Below are positions 26,299 to 35,523 of a stretch of 64,000 bases of DNA, in pieces. Position numbers and translations under genes: made by a program. The stretch's first letter is position 1. Every line of letters starts with the position of its first letter. Under the pieces are notes generated by a model that made no database searches, was not told the DNA's origin, and worked only from the letters and a program-made list of their open reading frames with translations. This stretch comes from Thiorhodovibrio frisius. GTDB taxonomy: Bacteria > Pseudomonadota > Gammaproteobacteria > Chromatiales > Chromatiaceae. The DNA lies in the NCBI RefSeq assembly GCF_033954835.1, contig NZ_CP121471.1, positions 3,714,501 to 3,778,500 of the forward strand, written 5' to 3'.

Positions 26299-26688
26299 CT
26301 AGCCTTGGGGGAGCGGCACCAGTTCAAATTCTCCGTGCTCGAAGTCTTCCGCGAAGTCCTCGCCAAACTCCTGCATGGCGTCATCCTCGGGGTCGAAAAA
26401 CCAGCGTACGCGCGTCGAGACCCCGCGCGATGCAGCGTGCTCGAGGAGCTGAAACATGTTCATCAGCGCCTTGGCGCTGCTGCTGTTGAAGTAGGTCATG
26501 CGCAGTTCAAGCTCGACGCGCGCATCGACAAGACCGTCGAGATATTCCGCCATCGCCTTGAGCGGAGGGCCAAAAAAAGCCGCCGCATCCTCCGGATAGG
26601 ACTCACCCGCCAGGGAGAGGCGATGATGCTCAAAATCAAACAGGAGCGCGGGGGAGCGTTCGGTGGCTTCGCGGTGGATCGGTTGCAT
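26299..26688 (-). CDS. siaC: SiaC-like (DUF1987) phosphorylatable antagonist
   Basis: The 129-residue protein matches DUF1987 in length and pattern: a short N-terminal segment, SPALLFDFEHHRLSLAGESY, LRMTYFNSSSAKALMNMF, VRWFFDPEDD and an acidic end. In P. aeruginosa SiaC is phosphorylated on a Thr by SiaB and dephosphorylated by SiaA, and only the free form activates SiaD. The matching position here appears to be a Ser in FNSSS. ATG 26688 is used because a longer frame would add ~67 unlike residues. It lies between siaB and siaD. Confidence 0.88.
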   Translation of the reverse strand: MQPIHREATERSPALLFDFEHHRLSLAGESYPEDAAAFFGPPLKAMAEYLDGLVDARVELELRMTYFNSSSAKALMNMFQLLEHAASRGVSTRVRWFFDPEDDAMQEFGEDFAEDFEHGEFELVPLPQG

Positions 26689-26794
26689 GCTGTCTCGGCG
26701 CGGACTTAACTGGGCGCGGATTGCGGGTGACCGGATTGGATGACCTGATTGGATGACCGGGTGAGTGGCCTGGCCGAGTGATTGATCAGGCAAC

Positions 26795-27349
26795 TTAAAT
26801 ATAGGCCTTGAGACAGAAAAATGTCTGCTGCTGGCCAACGGGAACGAAGTCGAACTCAATTGGCCGACTCGAACGACGCGCGATCTCAATCAGACCGACA
26901 TTGCCGCCGATGCTATCGGACTCTGCGGGTTCTCTGAGTTTTTCCTTGTAAAGCGCCTTGAGCTCGGTCTTGTCCATTTTCGCCATGGCGCTGAGGCGCT
27001 GATCGAGTGCAATGGCTTCTTGCTCGCGCACCACATTGCCACAGACGACAAAAAAGCCATCCGCCTCGCGACCGACCGAGACCATGCCCGAGCTGAGTGC
27101 CGTCGCTTGGCTGGGCGGGTCGATCAAGCGCTCCGATGAATACCGCAGGATATTTTGCACCTGTTCGACAAAGACGGAGAAAACGCGCTTGGTGACGTTC
27201 GCGTCGGTGTCTTCGAGGGTCATTTTCTGTTTCAGCGCTTCGCCGAGGGAGTACAGAATCCCCTCGGACAAAAAACCGACGAAGGAGAAAATCAGACCGC
27301 GATTGCCGGTCAGTCGCTGAAACTCGAAATAGTCACGGGCGAGATGCAT
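26795..27349 (-). CDS. siaB: SiaB-like protein kinase (DUF6272)
   Basis: The 184-residue protein resembles the SiaB family: GLIFSFVGFLSEGILYSLGEAL, VEQVQNILRYSSERL, GFFVVCGNVVREQEA, and NVGLIEIARRSSRPIEF, where the N and G residues recall the ATP-binding boxes of anti-sigma-factor-type kinases. In P. aeruginosa SiaB phosphorylates SiaC and so turns off SiaD. ATG 27349 follows GGGAG at normal spacing. It is the first intact gene of the operon and overlaps the upstream truncated receiver by 17 bases. Confidence 0.85.
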   Translation of the reverse strand: MHLARDYFEFQRLTGNRGLIFSFVGFLSEGILYSLGEALKQKMTLEDTDANVTKRVFSVFVEQVQNILRYSSERLIDPPSQATALSSGMVSVGREADGFFVVCGNVVREQEAIALDQRLSAMAKMDKTELKALYKEKLREPAESDSIGGNVGLIEIARRSSRPIEFDFVPVGQQQTFFCLKAYI

Positions 27350-27590
27350 CGGTGGACTCCCACGGGCAGCGCCTGACATTGGGGGCTCTGAGGACCGGTC
27401 GCATCACCGCGCCGACACCGGCTCTTTGAGCCATCATGTTAAAGGTCGCGCCAGTGCGGCACAATAGCCGAATAGCCGCGACAGCCTCGCGCGTTGCCAG
27501 TACGTGATACTCCAGCTTGAGCAGATTGACAAGACTGCGCTGGTTGTCAATCTGATCGTCAACGATCAGAATCGAATGCGGGTCTGTCAT
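27333..27590 (-). pseudogene. Truncated response-regulator receiver
   Basis: The first ~43 residues are a good receiver start (HSILIVDDQIDNQRSLVNLL, HVLATREAVAAIRLL). After that the sequence no longer resembles the fold: the expected phosphoacceptor strand and everything behind it are missing, and about 40 unrelated residues follow to the stop. It has a GAGGG ribosome site before ATG 27590, so it may still be translated and coupled to siaB. It is likely the remnant of a REC protein that once headed the operon. Confidence 0.75.
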
Positions 27591-27645
27591 TCAAAACCCT
27601 CTAAACAGTCAGGAAAAAGCCCATGGATCCCGCCGTGAATCCCCC

Positions 27646-28716
27646 ATGAAACACTCGCTTATGACTCAGCAAGCCGTCACCGCTAGCACCGACAAACCAA
27701 CGATTCTTGCCGTGGATGACGCGCCAGGGGATTTGAAAATTCTTGCTAAGATTCTCAAAGACGACTACCGCGTGAAACTGGCTTGCAATGGGGCCGCAGC
27801 GCTTGAAGCGGCAAACGCGACTGAAAAGCCGGATTTGATTCTGCTCGACGTGAAGATGCCTGATCTTGACGGCTACGAAGTTTGCCGACGCCTGAAAAGC
27901 AACCCGTTGACTCAGAATATCCCGGTTATCTTCGTCACGGCTTTAGATAAATTCCAAGGCGAAACCGTCGGCTTCGACCTAGGCGCGGCGGATTATATTA
28001 CAAAGCCGATTAAACCCGTGATTGTCCGGGCGCGCGTGCGAACGCAACTCGCGCTCTACGATCAGACACGCCACCTCGAAACCCTGGTGCGAGAGCGCAC
28101 CCAGGCGCTTGAGCGGACCCGGCTGCAAGTTGTAGAAATACTCGGGCGTGCGGCCGAGCTGAAGGATGAGGAAACCGGTCTGCATGTGGTGCGCATGAGC
28201 CGCTACGTCGGTCTGCTCGCACAAGCCCATGGTCTGGAGGAAGACTTCTGTAAGTTGTTGCAGCATGCCGCCATGATGCACGACGTGGGCAAGATCGGCA
28301 TCCCGGACCACATTTTGCGCAAGCCCGATCGCCTCGACGAGGCCGAATTTGCTGAGATCCGCCGACACGCCGAAATCGGCGCCAGAATCATCGGCCAGAA
28401 CGCCGACGACAGCCATTCACTGATCGAGCTTGCGAGCATTATCGCGCTTACCCACCACGAAAAATGGGATGGCAGCGGTTATCCGCACGGACTTGCCGGG
28501 GAAGACATTCCTTTGGTCGGGCGCATCGCCGCTGTTGCCGATGTGTTCGATGCCTTAACCTCTGACCGGCCCTACAAAGCCGCCTGGAGCATCGAGGACG
28601 CTGTCGCTCTGCTCAAACGCGAGCGCGGACGTCATTTTGATCCGCATCTGGTGGATAGTTTTGAGAAGATTTTGCCGCGCATCATCGCCGTGCGCGAGGC
28701 ATCTCTGGACAAATGA
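27646..28716 (+). CDS. REC-HD-GYP response regulator (phosphodiesterase)
   Basis: The 356-residue protein has a receiver (about 18-140; acceptor Asp in LILLDVKMPDLDGYE, Lys in YITKPIKP) and an HD-GYP domain (about 155-345). The latter is complete: HVVRMSRY, MMHDVGKIGI, ALTHHEKWDGSGYPHG and ADVFDALTSDRPY. It should hydrolyse c-di-GMP under phosphorylation control. It is divergent from the truncated receiver/Sia operon with a ~55-base gap, so promoters may be shared. Start could be ATG 27646 or 27661. The kinase is not obvious; hybrid kinases downstream are candidates. Confidence 0.93.
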   Translation: MKHSLMTQQAVTASTDKPTILAVDDAPGDLKILAKILKDDYRVKLACNGAAALEAANATEKPDLILLDVKMPDLDGYEVCRRLKSNPLTQNIPVIFVTALDKFQGETVGFDLGAADYITKPIKPVIVRARVRTQLALYDQTRHLETLVRERTQALERTRLQVVEILGRAAELKDEETGLHVVRMSRYVGLLAQAHGLEEDFCKLLQHAAMMHDVGKIGIPDHILRKPDRLDEAEFAEIRRHAEIGARIIGQNADDSHSLIELASIIALTHHEKWDGSGYPHGLAGEDIPLVGRIAAVADVFDALTSDRPYKAAWSIEDAVALLKRERGRHFDPHLVDSFEKILPRIIAVREASLDK

Positions 28717-28901
28717 CCAGCCGCGTCAGGACGCAGGCATGAAGCACGCCTTGCCTGCGAGAAGCACCGGCAGATAAAAGGTTTCGCCACATAATCAACG
28801 GCGCTAAGACCATCGGGAGCGCTACCCTTTCCAAGACGGAAAACTCTTTTGCTACAGCTCTATATATGGTTGGCCGAGCCAGGTCACGAGGATCAAGTGC
28901 C

Positions 28902-30035
28902 ATGAATGTTCTTTGCTTAAAAAACTGCCTAAGCTCACTCCCGGCTGCTGCGGCCCGGATGCTGTTTCTGCTTATGGTGCTCTGGCCAAGCGCCTATGTG
29001 CTGGCCGAATCGATCGAGTCGAGTGCCCTGTCGGATCAGCAGCAGCAAGGGGACTCACCGCCGCGCGAGCTGGTGTTCTACAACTGGACCGCCTACGTCG
29101 ATCAGGACGTGGTCAAGGCGTTCGAGGAAAAATACAACGCGCGGGTCGAGCAACGGTATTTTCAGTCCGCCGACGAGCGCGATGAAACCCTGATGCGGAA
29201 TGAGGGCAAGGGCTTCGATGTGCTGGTGGTGACGGCCGGCGATCTGCCGCCTTACATCAAGCGCGGTTGGTTGCAGCCGCTCGAAAAGGCAGCCATTCCC
29301 AATCTGGAGCATATCGACCGGCGCTGGATTGAGGGCTTTGAAGGTTTAGACCAGTACGCCGCGCCTTACCTCTGGGGGACAACCGGACTCATTTGGCGCT
29401 CCGATTTGATCGATCAGCCGCTGACGAGTTGGGGCCAGTACTATGCGCCCCAAGATGCCTGGACTGGCCATGTGATGGTGCTCAATCAGTACCGGATTGC
29501 CTTTGGCATGGCGCTGAAATCCCTCGGGTATTCGTTCAATTCAACAGTGCCTGATGAAATTGACGAAGCCGCCGCCCTGCTGCGGGCGCAAAAGCCATTC
29601 GTGCAGAATTACGGCTATTTCAAGACCGATGCCGACTCGGGCATCGTCTCCGGGGAGACCTGGATCGGTCAGACCTGGAATGGCGATGCGCTGATGCTGA
29701 TGGAGCGCAATCCGGCGATTCGCTACATCGTGCCTAAGGAAGGCGGGGAGTTGATGATCGATTATCTGGTCATACCCGCCGAGGCGCGCGAGCCCGAACT
29801 GGCCAATGCCTTCATCAACTGGTTACATGAGCCCGCCAACGCTGCGGCCTGCGCCCAAAGCCTGCAATTCGCGACCACCAATCTGGCGGCCAAAGCGCTG
29901 CTGCCGCAAGACTTCCTCAACAATCCGGTGATCTATCCGCCGCCTGAGGTGTTCGCGCGCAGCGAGGTGCAACAGCCGCTGCCGGCGGAGATTCAGGCAC
30001 GCATGATTAGCGTCTGGGCGCAGTTGATCAATTAG
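28902..30035 (+). CDS. Polyamine-type (PotD/PotF) periplasmic binding protein
   Basis: About 377 residues with a hydrophobic leader (MLFLLMVLWPSAYVLA) and a PotD/PotF-type body: ELVFYNWTAYVDQDVVKAFE, FDVLVVTAGDLPPYIKRG, YLWGTTGLIWRSD, QTWNGDALMLMERNP. ATG 28902 has GAGGA upstream. No polyamine permease or ATPase genes are nearby; the next gene, 80 bases on, is a membrane kinase-GGDEF protein. The arrangement recalls NspS-MbaA of V. cholerae, where a PotD-like protein passes norspermidine signals to a c-di-GMP enzyme. A sensory role and polyamine ligand are inferred. Confidence 0.88.
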   Translation: MNVLCLKNCLSSLPAAAARMLFLLMVLWPSAYVLAESIESSALSDQQQQGDSPPRELVFYNWTAYVDQDVVKAFEEKYNARVEQRYFQSADERDETLMRNEGKGFDVLVVTAGDLPPYIKRGWLQPLEKAAIPNLEHIDRRWIEGFEGLDQYAAPYLWGTTGLIWRSDLIDQPLTSWGQYYAPQDAWTGHVMVLNQYRIAFGMALKSLGYSFNSTVPDEIDEAAALLRAQKPFVQNYGYFKTDADSGIVSGETWIGQTWNGDALMLMERNPAIRYIVPKEGGELMIDYLVIPAEAREPELANAFINWLHEPANAAACAQSLQFATTNLAAKALLPQDFLNNPVIYPPPEVFARSEVQQPLPAEIQARMISVWAQLIN

Positions 30036-30115
30036 CTGACCCGCATCCTGATGCTTTTAATCAGTTTCCATTTCCGCCTGTTCTCACCCGAAAACCTGTT
30101 GCTCGTGCCTGACTG

Positions 30116-33100
30116 ATGCCACTGCGGCTCAAACTGCTGTTATTCGTTCTGCCGCTCGTCATCGGCCCGTTGCTTGGGCTCGGCTGGCTGGCCTACGACG
30201 GTCTGCGCACCAATGCCGAGACGACGCTGCTGCGGGAAATGGACACTCTGCTCGAGCAGGTAACGCTGAGCGAGGAAACCCACCGCCGCACGGCGCTCGC
30301 CAATGCCAAGCTATTCGGCGGCTCCAATCTGCTCAAGCGCTATCTGTTCGCACCCGAGGATGAGCGCGTCAGCTTTCTACTACTGCCGCTGCTGAATCTG
30401 TTCGCGAGCTATCACGACGCCTATGCCGACTATGGCGACATCCGCCTGATCGACCCGGACGGCAAGCAACTGGCGCGCTATCTGGCGGACGAGCATGGCA
30501 GCGCGTCGGCGTTGGTGGGCTTGGATGACTATCTCGACGCGCTGCGCGCGAGCGACCAGCCAGCGCTGGCCCGCTATGTGCGGAACCAAGACGGCGAGCC
30601 GCGGTTGCTGGTGGGACTCAAGCTGGTGTTTGTCGATCCGGTGTTCGAGGACAACAGCTTCGCCGAGCCGTCCTTGCGCGGTTTTTTGTTACTGGTGATT
30701 TCGCCTGAGCATCTGCGCCAGCAGGTCGAGAAGGGCAGTTTTGGTCGCAACGGTCGCATTCTCTTTGCCGATGCTGAGGCAAGACGGCTGTTTGCCGACG
30801 GGGCCAATCCGGCTGGTGAGTGGCTTTCCGCAAGTTTGCACGCCTCGGTGACGGCGGCAACGAGCGCTCATAGCGTGCAACGAACCGAACAAGCCGGACA
30901 TGGCAATCTGGTCAGCGCGCGCGAGCTGACACCCAATCTGTCGCTGATTGCGCTCTTGTCGGAGGACGAGCTCGACGCCGCCGGGGCGGCCCTGGGGCGC
31001 AAGGTCGTCATCATTGCCCTTGTCACCCTGTTGCTCGCCTCAACCCTGCTGCTGATCGCGCTCCATCTGCTGGTGCTGCAGCCGGTTCGGCAGCTCGAGC
31101 GCGGTGCCCAGGCCATCGGCGCCGGCAATCTGCAAATGCGGCTGGTGGTGCGCGGCCGTGACGAGCTTGCTCATCTGGCGGCAGTGTTCAATCACATGGC
31201 GGCCAACCTGCAGACCTCGCAGCAGGAAAAGGACCGCGCCCAGCAGGAGGCGCTCGACAGCAAGCAGCTCGCAATCGACAGCCTGCGCAAGGCTGACCGG
31301 CTAAAGGATGATTTTCTCGCCAACACCTCGCATGAGTTGCGCACGCCGCTGCATGGCATCATCGGCCTGGCGGAGAGTCTGCGCGGCGGCGCCGCTGGCC
31401 CACTGACAGCGGCGACTGATGACAATCTGCGCCTGATCATCGCTTCCGGACGGCGGCTGGCAACCCTGGTTAACGATATTCTGGACTTCTCGCGGCTGCG
31501 TCATCGCGAGCTGCGGCTAAATCTCACTGCCGTGGATGTCCGGGCCGTTTGCGAGCTGGTCTTGCAGCTGGTGGCGAGCCTGGCCGAGCCCAAGGGACTG
31601 GAGTTGATCAACAAGGTGCCTCAGGGGCTGCCGCCGGCGCTAGCCGACGAGAACCGCCTGCAGCAGATTCTCTACAACCTGCTCGGCAATGCCATCAAGT
31701 TCACCAAGCAGGGCTGGGTGCAGGTCTGTGCCGAGGTGGATGACGACGGTCGGATTGCCCTGCGCGTCTGCGATTCCGGCCCAGGTATTGCGCCGGAGCA
31801 GCACGAGGCGGTCTTTGCCTCCTTCGAGCAACTCGACAGCGGCGCCGGGCGGGTGCATGGGGGCACCGGGCTCGGCCTCGCGGTCACCCGCTCGCTGGTG
31901 CAGGCGCTGGGCGGCAGTATTTCGCTCGAATCCCAACCCGGCGCTGGTGCCTGCTTCAATTTCACCTTGCCCGTGGCCGACCCGACAGCCCAGGCAGCCG
32001 GCCAGGCGCTGGCGGCTGACATGGCGCCTTCTGCGATGGCAGAAGCAGAAGCGGGAACAGCGCAAGCGCAGATGCTGCCCGGGGCGGACCGCCTGGTCGG
32101 CGCCAGCGACGCCAGCGATACCACCGACGCTATGCTGCGCGATTGGCGCGGCAACGGCCAGCTCGTGCTGGTGGTGGATGATGATCCGGTTAACCTGCGG
32201 GTGCTGGACAACCAGCTTGGCATCCAGGGATTCCGCGTCCAGACCGCTCCCGACGGGGAGCAGGCCCTGGCTCTAATGGCCGCCGTCGGGAGTGACCAGA
32301 GCGATGGCGCACCCAAGGATTGGATTACAGGCCCACCCTCAGACGTGCCCGAAGCTATGCACGGAGTTCTGCCAGCCGAACAACCCAGCGTGGTGCTGAT
32401 CGATGTCATGATGCCGCATATGAACGGCTTCGAGCTGTGCCAGCGGTTGCGGCAGCGCTTCGGTCCGGACGAACTGCCGATTGTGTTCCTAACCGCGCGT
32501 AATCGCGAGGGCGACATCCTGCACGGCTTTAGCGTCGGCGGCAACGACTACCTGCCCAAGCCCTTCTCGCGCGGCGAGCTGATCGCGCGCGTTCATGCCC
32601 ATGCCAGTCTGGTCGAGCGCACCCAGTCGCTGCGACTGCTGACGCGCGAGCTCGAACAGCGTGTGACTGCACGGACCCACGAATTGGAGGCGGCACGGGC
32701 GGAAATGGAACGCCTGGCGATGCTCGACGGCCTGACCCAGCTACTCAACCGCCGCGCGCTCGATCTGGCCGTGGAGCGAGAATGGAGTCGCGCACAACGC
32801 CATGCGCAGCCGCTCTCGGCGCTGATGCTGGACGTGGATTTCTTCAAGGCCTACAACGACCGCTACGGTCATCCGGAAGGCGACCGCTGCCTGCAGGCAG
32901 TGGCCGACGTGATGTGCGAGCAGGCGCGCCGCGGCGGCGACCTGGTGGCACGTTACGGTGGCGAGGAGTTCTGCGTCCTGGTCGCGGACGATGCCGACCA
33001 GGCACTGCCGCTGGCCGAGCGCATCCGTGCCGCCGTCGCCGCGCTCGGCATCGCGCACGATGACTCTGAGGTGGCCGACCATGTCACCGTCAGCATTGGC

Positions 33101-33229
33101 GTGGCAACCCGGGTGCCGGATGGCGCAATGCCAGCATCGGCGTTACTCGAGCGCGCCGATGCCGCGCTCTATCGGGCCAAGCGCCAGGGCCGAAATTGCG
33201 TATTGGTTGATCGTGGTCCAGACGATTGA
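30116..33229 (+). CDS. Membrane hybrid kinase-REC-diguanylate cyclase
   Basis: The 1037-residue protein has TM1 (about 5-27), a ~270-residue periplasmic domain, TM2 (about 298-325), HAMP, HisKA (His near 405 in NTSHELRTPLHG), HATPase (about 505-625, with NAIKF and GTGLGLAV), a receiver (about 685-850), a coiled coil and a C-terminal GGDEF (RYGGEEF near 947, RGGD I-site upstream). The receiver contains a ~30-residue insertion before the acceptor Asp in LIDVMMPHMNG. Kinase, receiver and cyclase in one chain means sensing could directly set c-di-GMP production. The preceding polyamine-type binding protein is the probable ligand carrier. Confidence 0.93.
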   Translation: MPLRLKLLLFVLPLVIGPLLGLGWLAYDGLRTNAETTLLREMDTLLEQVTLSEETHRRTALANAKLFGGSNLLKRYLFAPEDERVSFLLLPLLNLFASYHDAYADYGDIRLIDPDGKQLARYLADEHGSASALVGLDDYLDALRASDQPALARYVRNQDGEPRLLVGLKLVFVDPVFEDNSFAEPSLRGFLLLVISPEHLRQQVEKGSFGRNGRILFADAEARRLFADGANPAGEWLSASLHASVTAATSAHSVQRTEQAGHGNLVSARELTPNLSLIALLSEDELDAAGAALGRKVVIIALVTLLLASTLLLIALHLLVLQPVRQLERGAQAIGAGNLQMRLVVRGRDELAHLAAVFNHMAANLQTSQQEKDRAQQEALDSKQLAIDSLRKADRLKDDFLANTSHELRTPLHGIIGLAESLRGGAAGPLTAATDDNLRLIIASGRRLATLVNDILDFSRLRHRELRLNLTAVDVRAVCELVLQLVASLAEPKGLELINKVPQGLPPALADENRLQQILYNLLGNAIKFTKQGWVQVCAEVDDDGRIALRVCDSGPGIAPEQHEAVFASFEQLDSGAGRVHGGTGLGLAVTRSLVQALGGSISLESQPGAGACFNFTLPVADPTAQAAGQALAADMAPSAMAEAEAGTAQAQMLPGADRLVGASDASDTTDAMLRDWRGNGQLVLVVDDDPVNLRVLDNQLGIQGFRVQTAPDGEQALALMAAVGSDQSDGAPKDWITGPPSDVPEAMHGVLPAEQPSVVLIDVMMPHMNGFELCQRLRQRFGPDELPIVFLTARNREGDILHGFSVGGNDYLPKPFSRGELIARVHAHASLVERTQSLRLLTRELEQRVTARTHELEAARAEMERLAMLDGLTQLLNRRALDLAVEREWSRAQRHAQPLSALMLDVDFFKAYNDRYGHPEGDRCLQAVADVMCEQARRGGDLVARYGGEEFCVLVADDADQALPLAERIRAAVAALGIAHDDSEVADHVTVSIGVATRVPDGAMPASALLERADAALYRAKRQGRNCVLVDRGPDD

Positions 33230-33463
33230 CCGGATCGACGATGCCGCTCCAACACGCCTGATCCCGCCCACCCCGGGCAATGAAGCCATGAAAGTCACGC
33301 CTTCTTTGAGATTCACGCCAAGGCGCGACATGCCGACAAACGCGATCAGTCGCGAAACACACCCAGCTGTGGCTTGACTAGCTGAACGCCGCAGCATCGC
33401 CATGTTTGGACTCGCACGCCAAACCGCTGTATACACTTATTATTCTAAATGACAGGAGCATGG

Positions 33464-34258
33464 ATGATGTCGCAACACCCCCTGCGCCAAGTTCGCGGTC
33501 CCTTTTTCGCCGAGCAATTACGCGATGGCGATCCTTATGAACTGAGTAACGGCCATCCCATCGAATGCCTGCCCGCCGGGGGACGCCACGCCTGGGCCAA
33601 TTTGGTCGGCGGCTTGGCTATGGAGACCGATCCCAAAGTAGATGCCGCAGCGGTGGATGCCGGTTATGCCTTTGGTTCGCAGGATCTCCGCGCTCCGGAT
33701 ATCGCCGTTGGCAATGTTCCCGACGCCCCTGGCTGGATTTCAGGTGTCCCGCCCCTGGCGGTGGAATATGCCGACCGCGGGCAAGATGAGGATGAGCTTC
33801 AAGACAAAATCCGCGAGCTTCTGGCCGCAGGAACGCGCTACCTGTGGGTGGTGCGTTTGCATGGCCCGCGACGAGTCGAGATCCATGAGGCGGGCAAGAC
33901 CTGCCAGACGCTCTATCCGGGTCAGGAGCTTAGGGCGCCCGGTGTGCTGAAAAACCCGCTCCCGGTCGAGGCACTCTACGACCCACAGGCCGCGCACGAG
34001 GCGGCGCTGCGCAATCTGCTACAACGCAAGGGCTACGAGAGTCTGGATGCCGTTCGCGACCAAGGGAGGGCTGAGGGGATGGCTGAAGGCGAGCTAAACA
34101 TCCTGTTGCGTCTCCTCGACAAGCGCCTGGGTGGCCTGGCCCCAGTTCTCGCGACCCAAATACGCGGGCTCGACTCAGCCCGACTAAGCGCGCTCGGCGA
34201 TGCGCTGTTGGATTTCCAACAAGAGCAAGATCTGCGCGCATGGCTAAACGCCAATTGA
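33464..34258 (+). CDS. Uma2 (DUF820) nuclease-like protein with DUF4351 tail
   Basis: A ~264-residue protein with a PD-(D/E)XK-like Uma2 core (LRAPDIAVGN; PPLAVEYADRGQDEDELQDKIRELL; TRYLWVV) and a C-terminal DUF4351-like helical segment (GELNILLRLLDKRLGGL). Uma2 proteins are abundant in cyanobacteria and some purple bacteria, usually as multi-copy solitary genes of unknown role, possibly mobile. AGGAG at 33454-33458 favours ATG 33464 or 33467 over ATG 33449. It stands alone between signalling genes. Confidence 0.85.
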   Translation: MMSQHPLRQVRGPFFAEQLRDGDPYELSNGHPIECLPAGGRHAWANLVGGLAMETDPKVDAAAVDAGYAFGSQDLRAPDIAVGNVPDAPGWISGVPPLAVEYADRGQDEDELQDKIRELLAAGTRYLWVVRLHGPRRVEIHEAGKTCQTLYPGQELRAPGVLKNPLPVEALYDPQAAHEAALRNLLQRKGYESLDAVRDQGRAEGMAEGELNILLRLLDKRLGGLAPVLATQIRGLDSARLSALGDALLDFQQEQDLRAWLNAN

Positions 34259-34440
34259 CCCAGAACGACCTTGCGTGCGCGATGCGCTTAATCACCAAAT
34301 TTAGGGCTAATGAGCTTTTTTGAGCACCCTGTAAATAATTCCGCATAGAGAATTCGAGGAAAATTGATTCTAGATATGTGTATTTGAATGTTCGAAGCCG
34401 CTAGCGCACAATGCCGGGATGAGCCCGCCACGGGTGCTGA

Positions 34441-35523
34441 ATGGAGGAGTTCGGACTATTGAACCAAGCAGCGACGGCTTCGATTTTGATTGTCGATGAC
34501 AACCAGGAAAATATCGATGTCCTCAAAGGCATGCTGTCTGGCCACTATGGCATCCGGGTGGCGACCAGCGGTCGCCTGGCGCTGAAGATCGCGCGCTCCG
34601 GCAAGCCGCCCGATCTCATCTTGCTCGATGTGATGATGCCGGAGATGGATGGCTATGAGGTGTGCCAACAGCTCAAGGCCGATGAGCGCACCCAGTCAAT
34701 TCCGGTGATCTTTGTCACGGCGCTCAGCGATGCGGACGACGAGACGCGCGGTCTCGAGCTTGGCGCGGTGGACTATTTGATCAAGCCGTTGAATGCCGCT
34801 ATCACCATGGCGCGCATCAAGACGCATCTGATGCTGAATGATCGCAGTCGCCTGCTGCAAGAATTGGTTGATGATCAGACGCAATGCCTGGTGCACAAGA
34901 CCCTGGAGTTGGAAGCCTCACGGCTTGAGATCCTGCGCCGGCTAGGGCGGGCGGGGGAGTATCGCGACAATGAAACCGGCCTGCACGTCATCCGTTTGAG
35001 CCACTACGTTCAGTTGCTGGCCAAGGCGGCGGAGCTACCCGGCGAGACGGTCGAGCGGATCATGAGCGCCTCCTTGCTGCACGACATCGGCAAAATCGCG
35101 ATTCCGGATCGCATCTTGCTCAAACCGGGCAAGCTGACCGAGGAGGAATTTGAGGTCATCAAGACTCACACCACCATTGGCGCTGAGATCATCGGCGAGC
35201 ACCCGCATCCATTGATCCGCATGGCGCGCGACATCGCCGTGACGCACCACGAGAAATGGAATGGCAAAGGCTATCCGCTGGGGCTGGCGGGGACGGAGAT
35301 CCCGCTGCACGGTCGCATGACGGCGATTGCAGATATTTTCGATGCCCTGACCAGCGTGCGACCCTATAAAGAGGCATGGAGCCTGGATAAAGCGCTGGAC
35401 GTCATTGCCAAGGAAGCGGGAAATGCCCTCGACCCCGAGCTTGTCGCGCTCTTTCTTGGTCTGCGCCCGCAGATCGAATCCGTCAAGGAAACCTTCGCCG
35501 ATGGCGCGGCAGGCGCAGACTAA
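34441..35523 (+). CDS. REC-HD-GYP response regulator (phosphodiesterase)
   Basis: The 360-residue protein has the same layout as the REC-HD-GYP protein at 27646. The receiver (acceptor in LILLDVMMPEMDGYE; Lys in DYLIKPLN) and HD-GYP (LLHDIGKIAI; HHEKWNGKGYPLG; ADIFDALTSVRPY) are complete. Its stop TAA overlaps the ATG of the TRAP-type binding-protein gene (TAATG), so they are translated together, linking extracytoplasmic binding to c-di-GMP breakdown. The kinase genes just downstream are plausible phosphodonors. Confidence 0.93.
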   Translation: MEEFGLLNQAATASILIVDDNQENIDVLKGMLSGHYGIRVATSGRLALKIARSGKPPDLILLDVMMPEMDGYEVCQQLKADERTQSIPVIFVTALSDADDETRGLELGAVDYLIKPLNAAITMARIKTHLMLNDRSRLLQELVDDQTQCLVHKTLELEASRLEILRRLGRAGEYRDNETGLHVIRLSHYVQLLAKAAELPGETVERIMSASLLHDIGKIAIPDRILLKPGKLTEEEFEVIKTHTTIGAEIIGEHPHPLIRMARDIAVTHHEKWNGKGYPLGLAGTEIPLHGRMTAIADIFDALTSVRPYKEAWSLDKALDVIAKEAGNALDPELVALFLGLRPQIESVKETFADGAAGAD

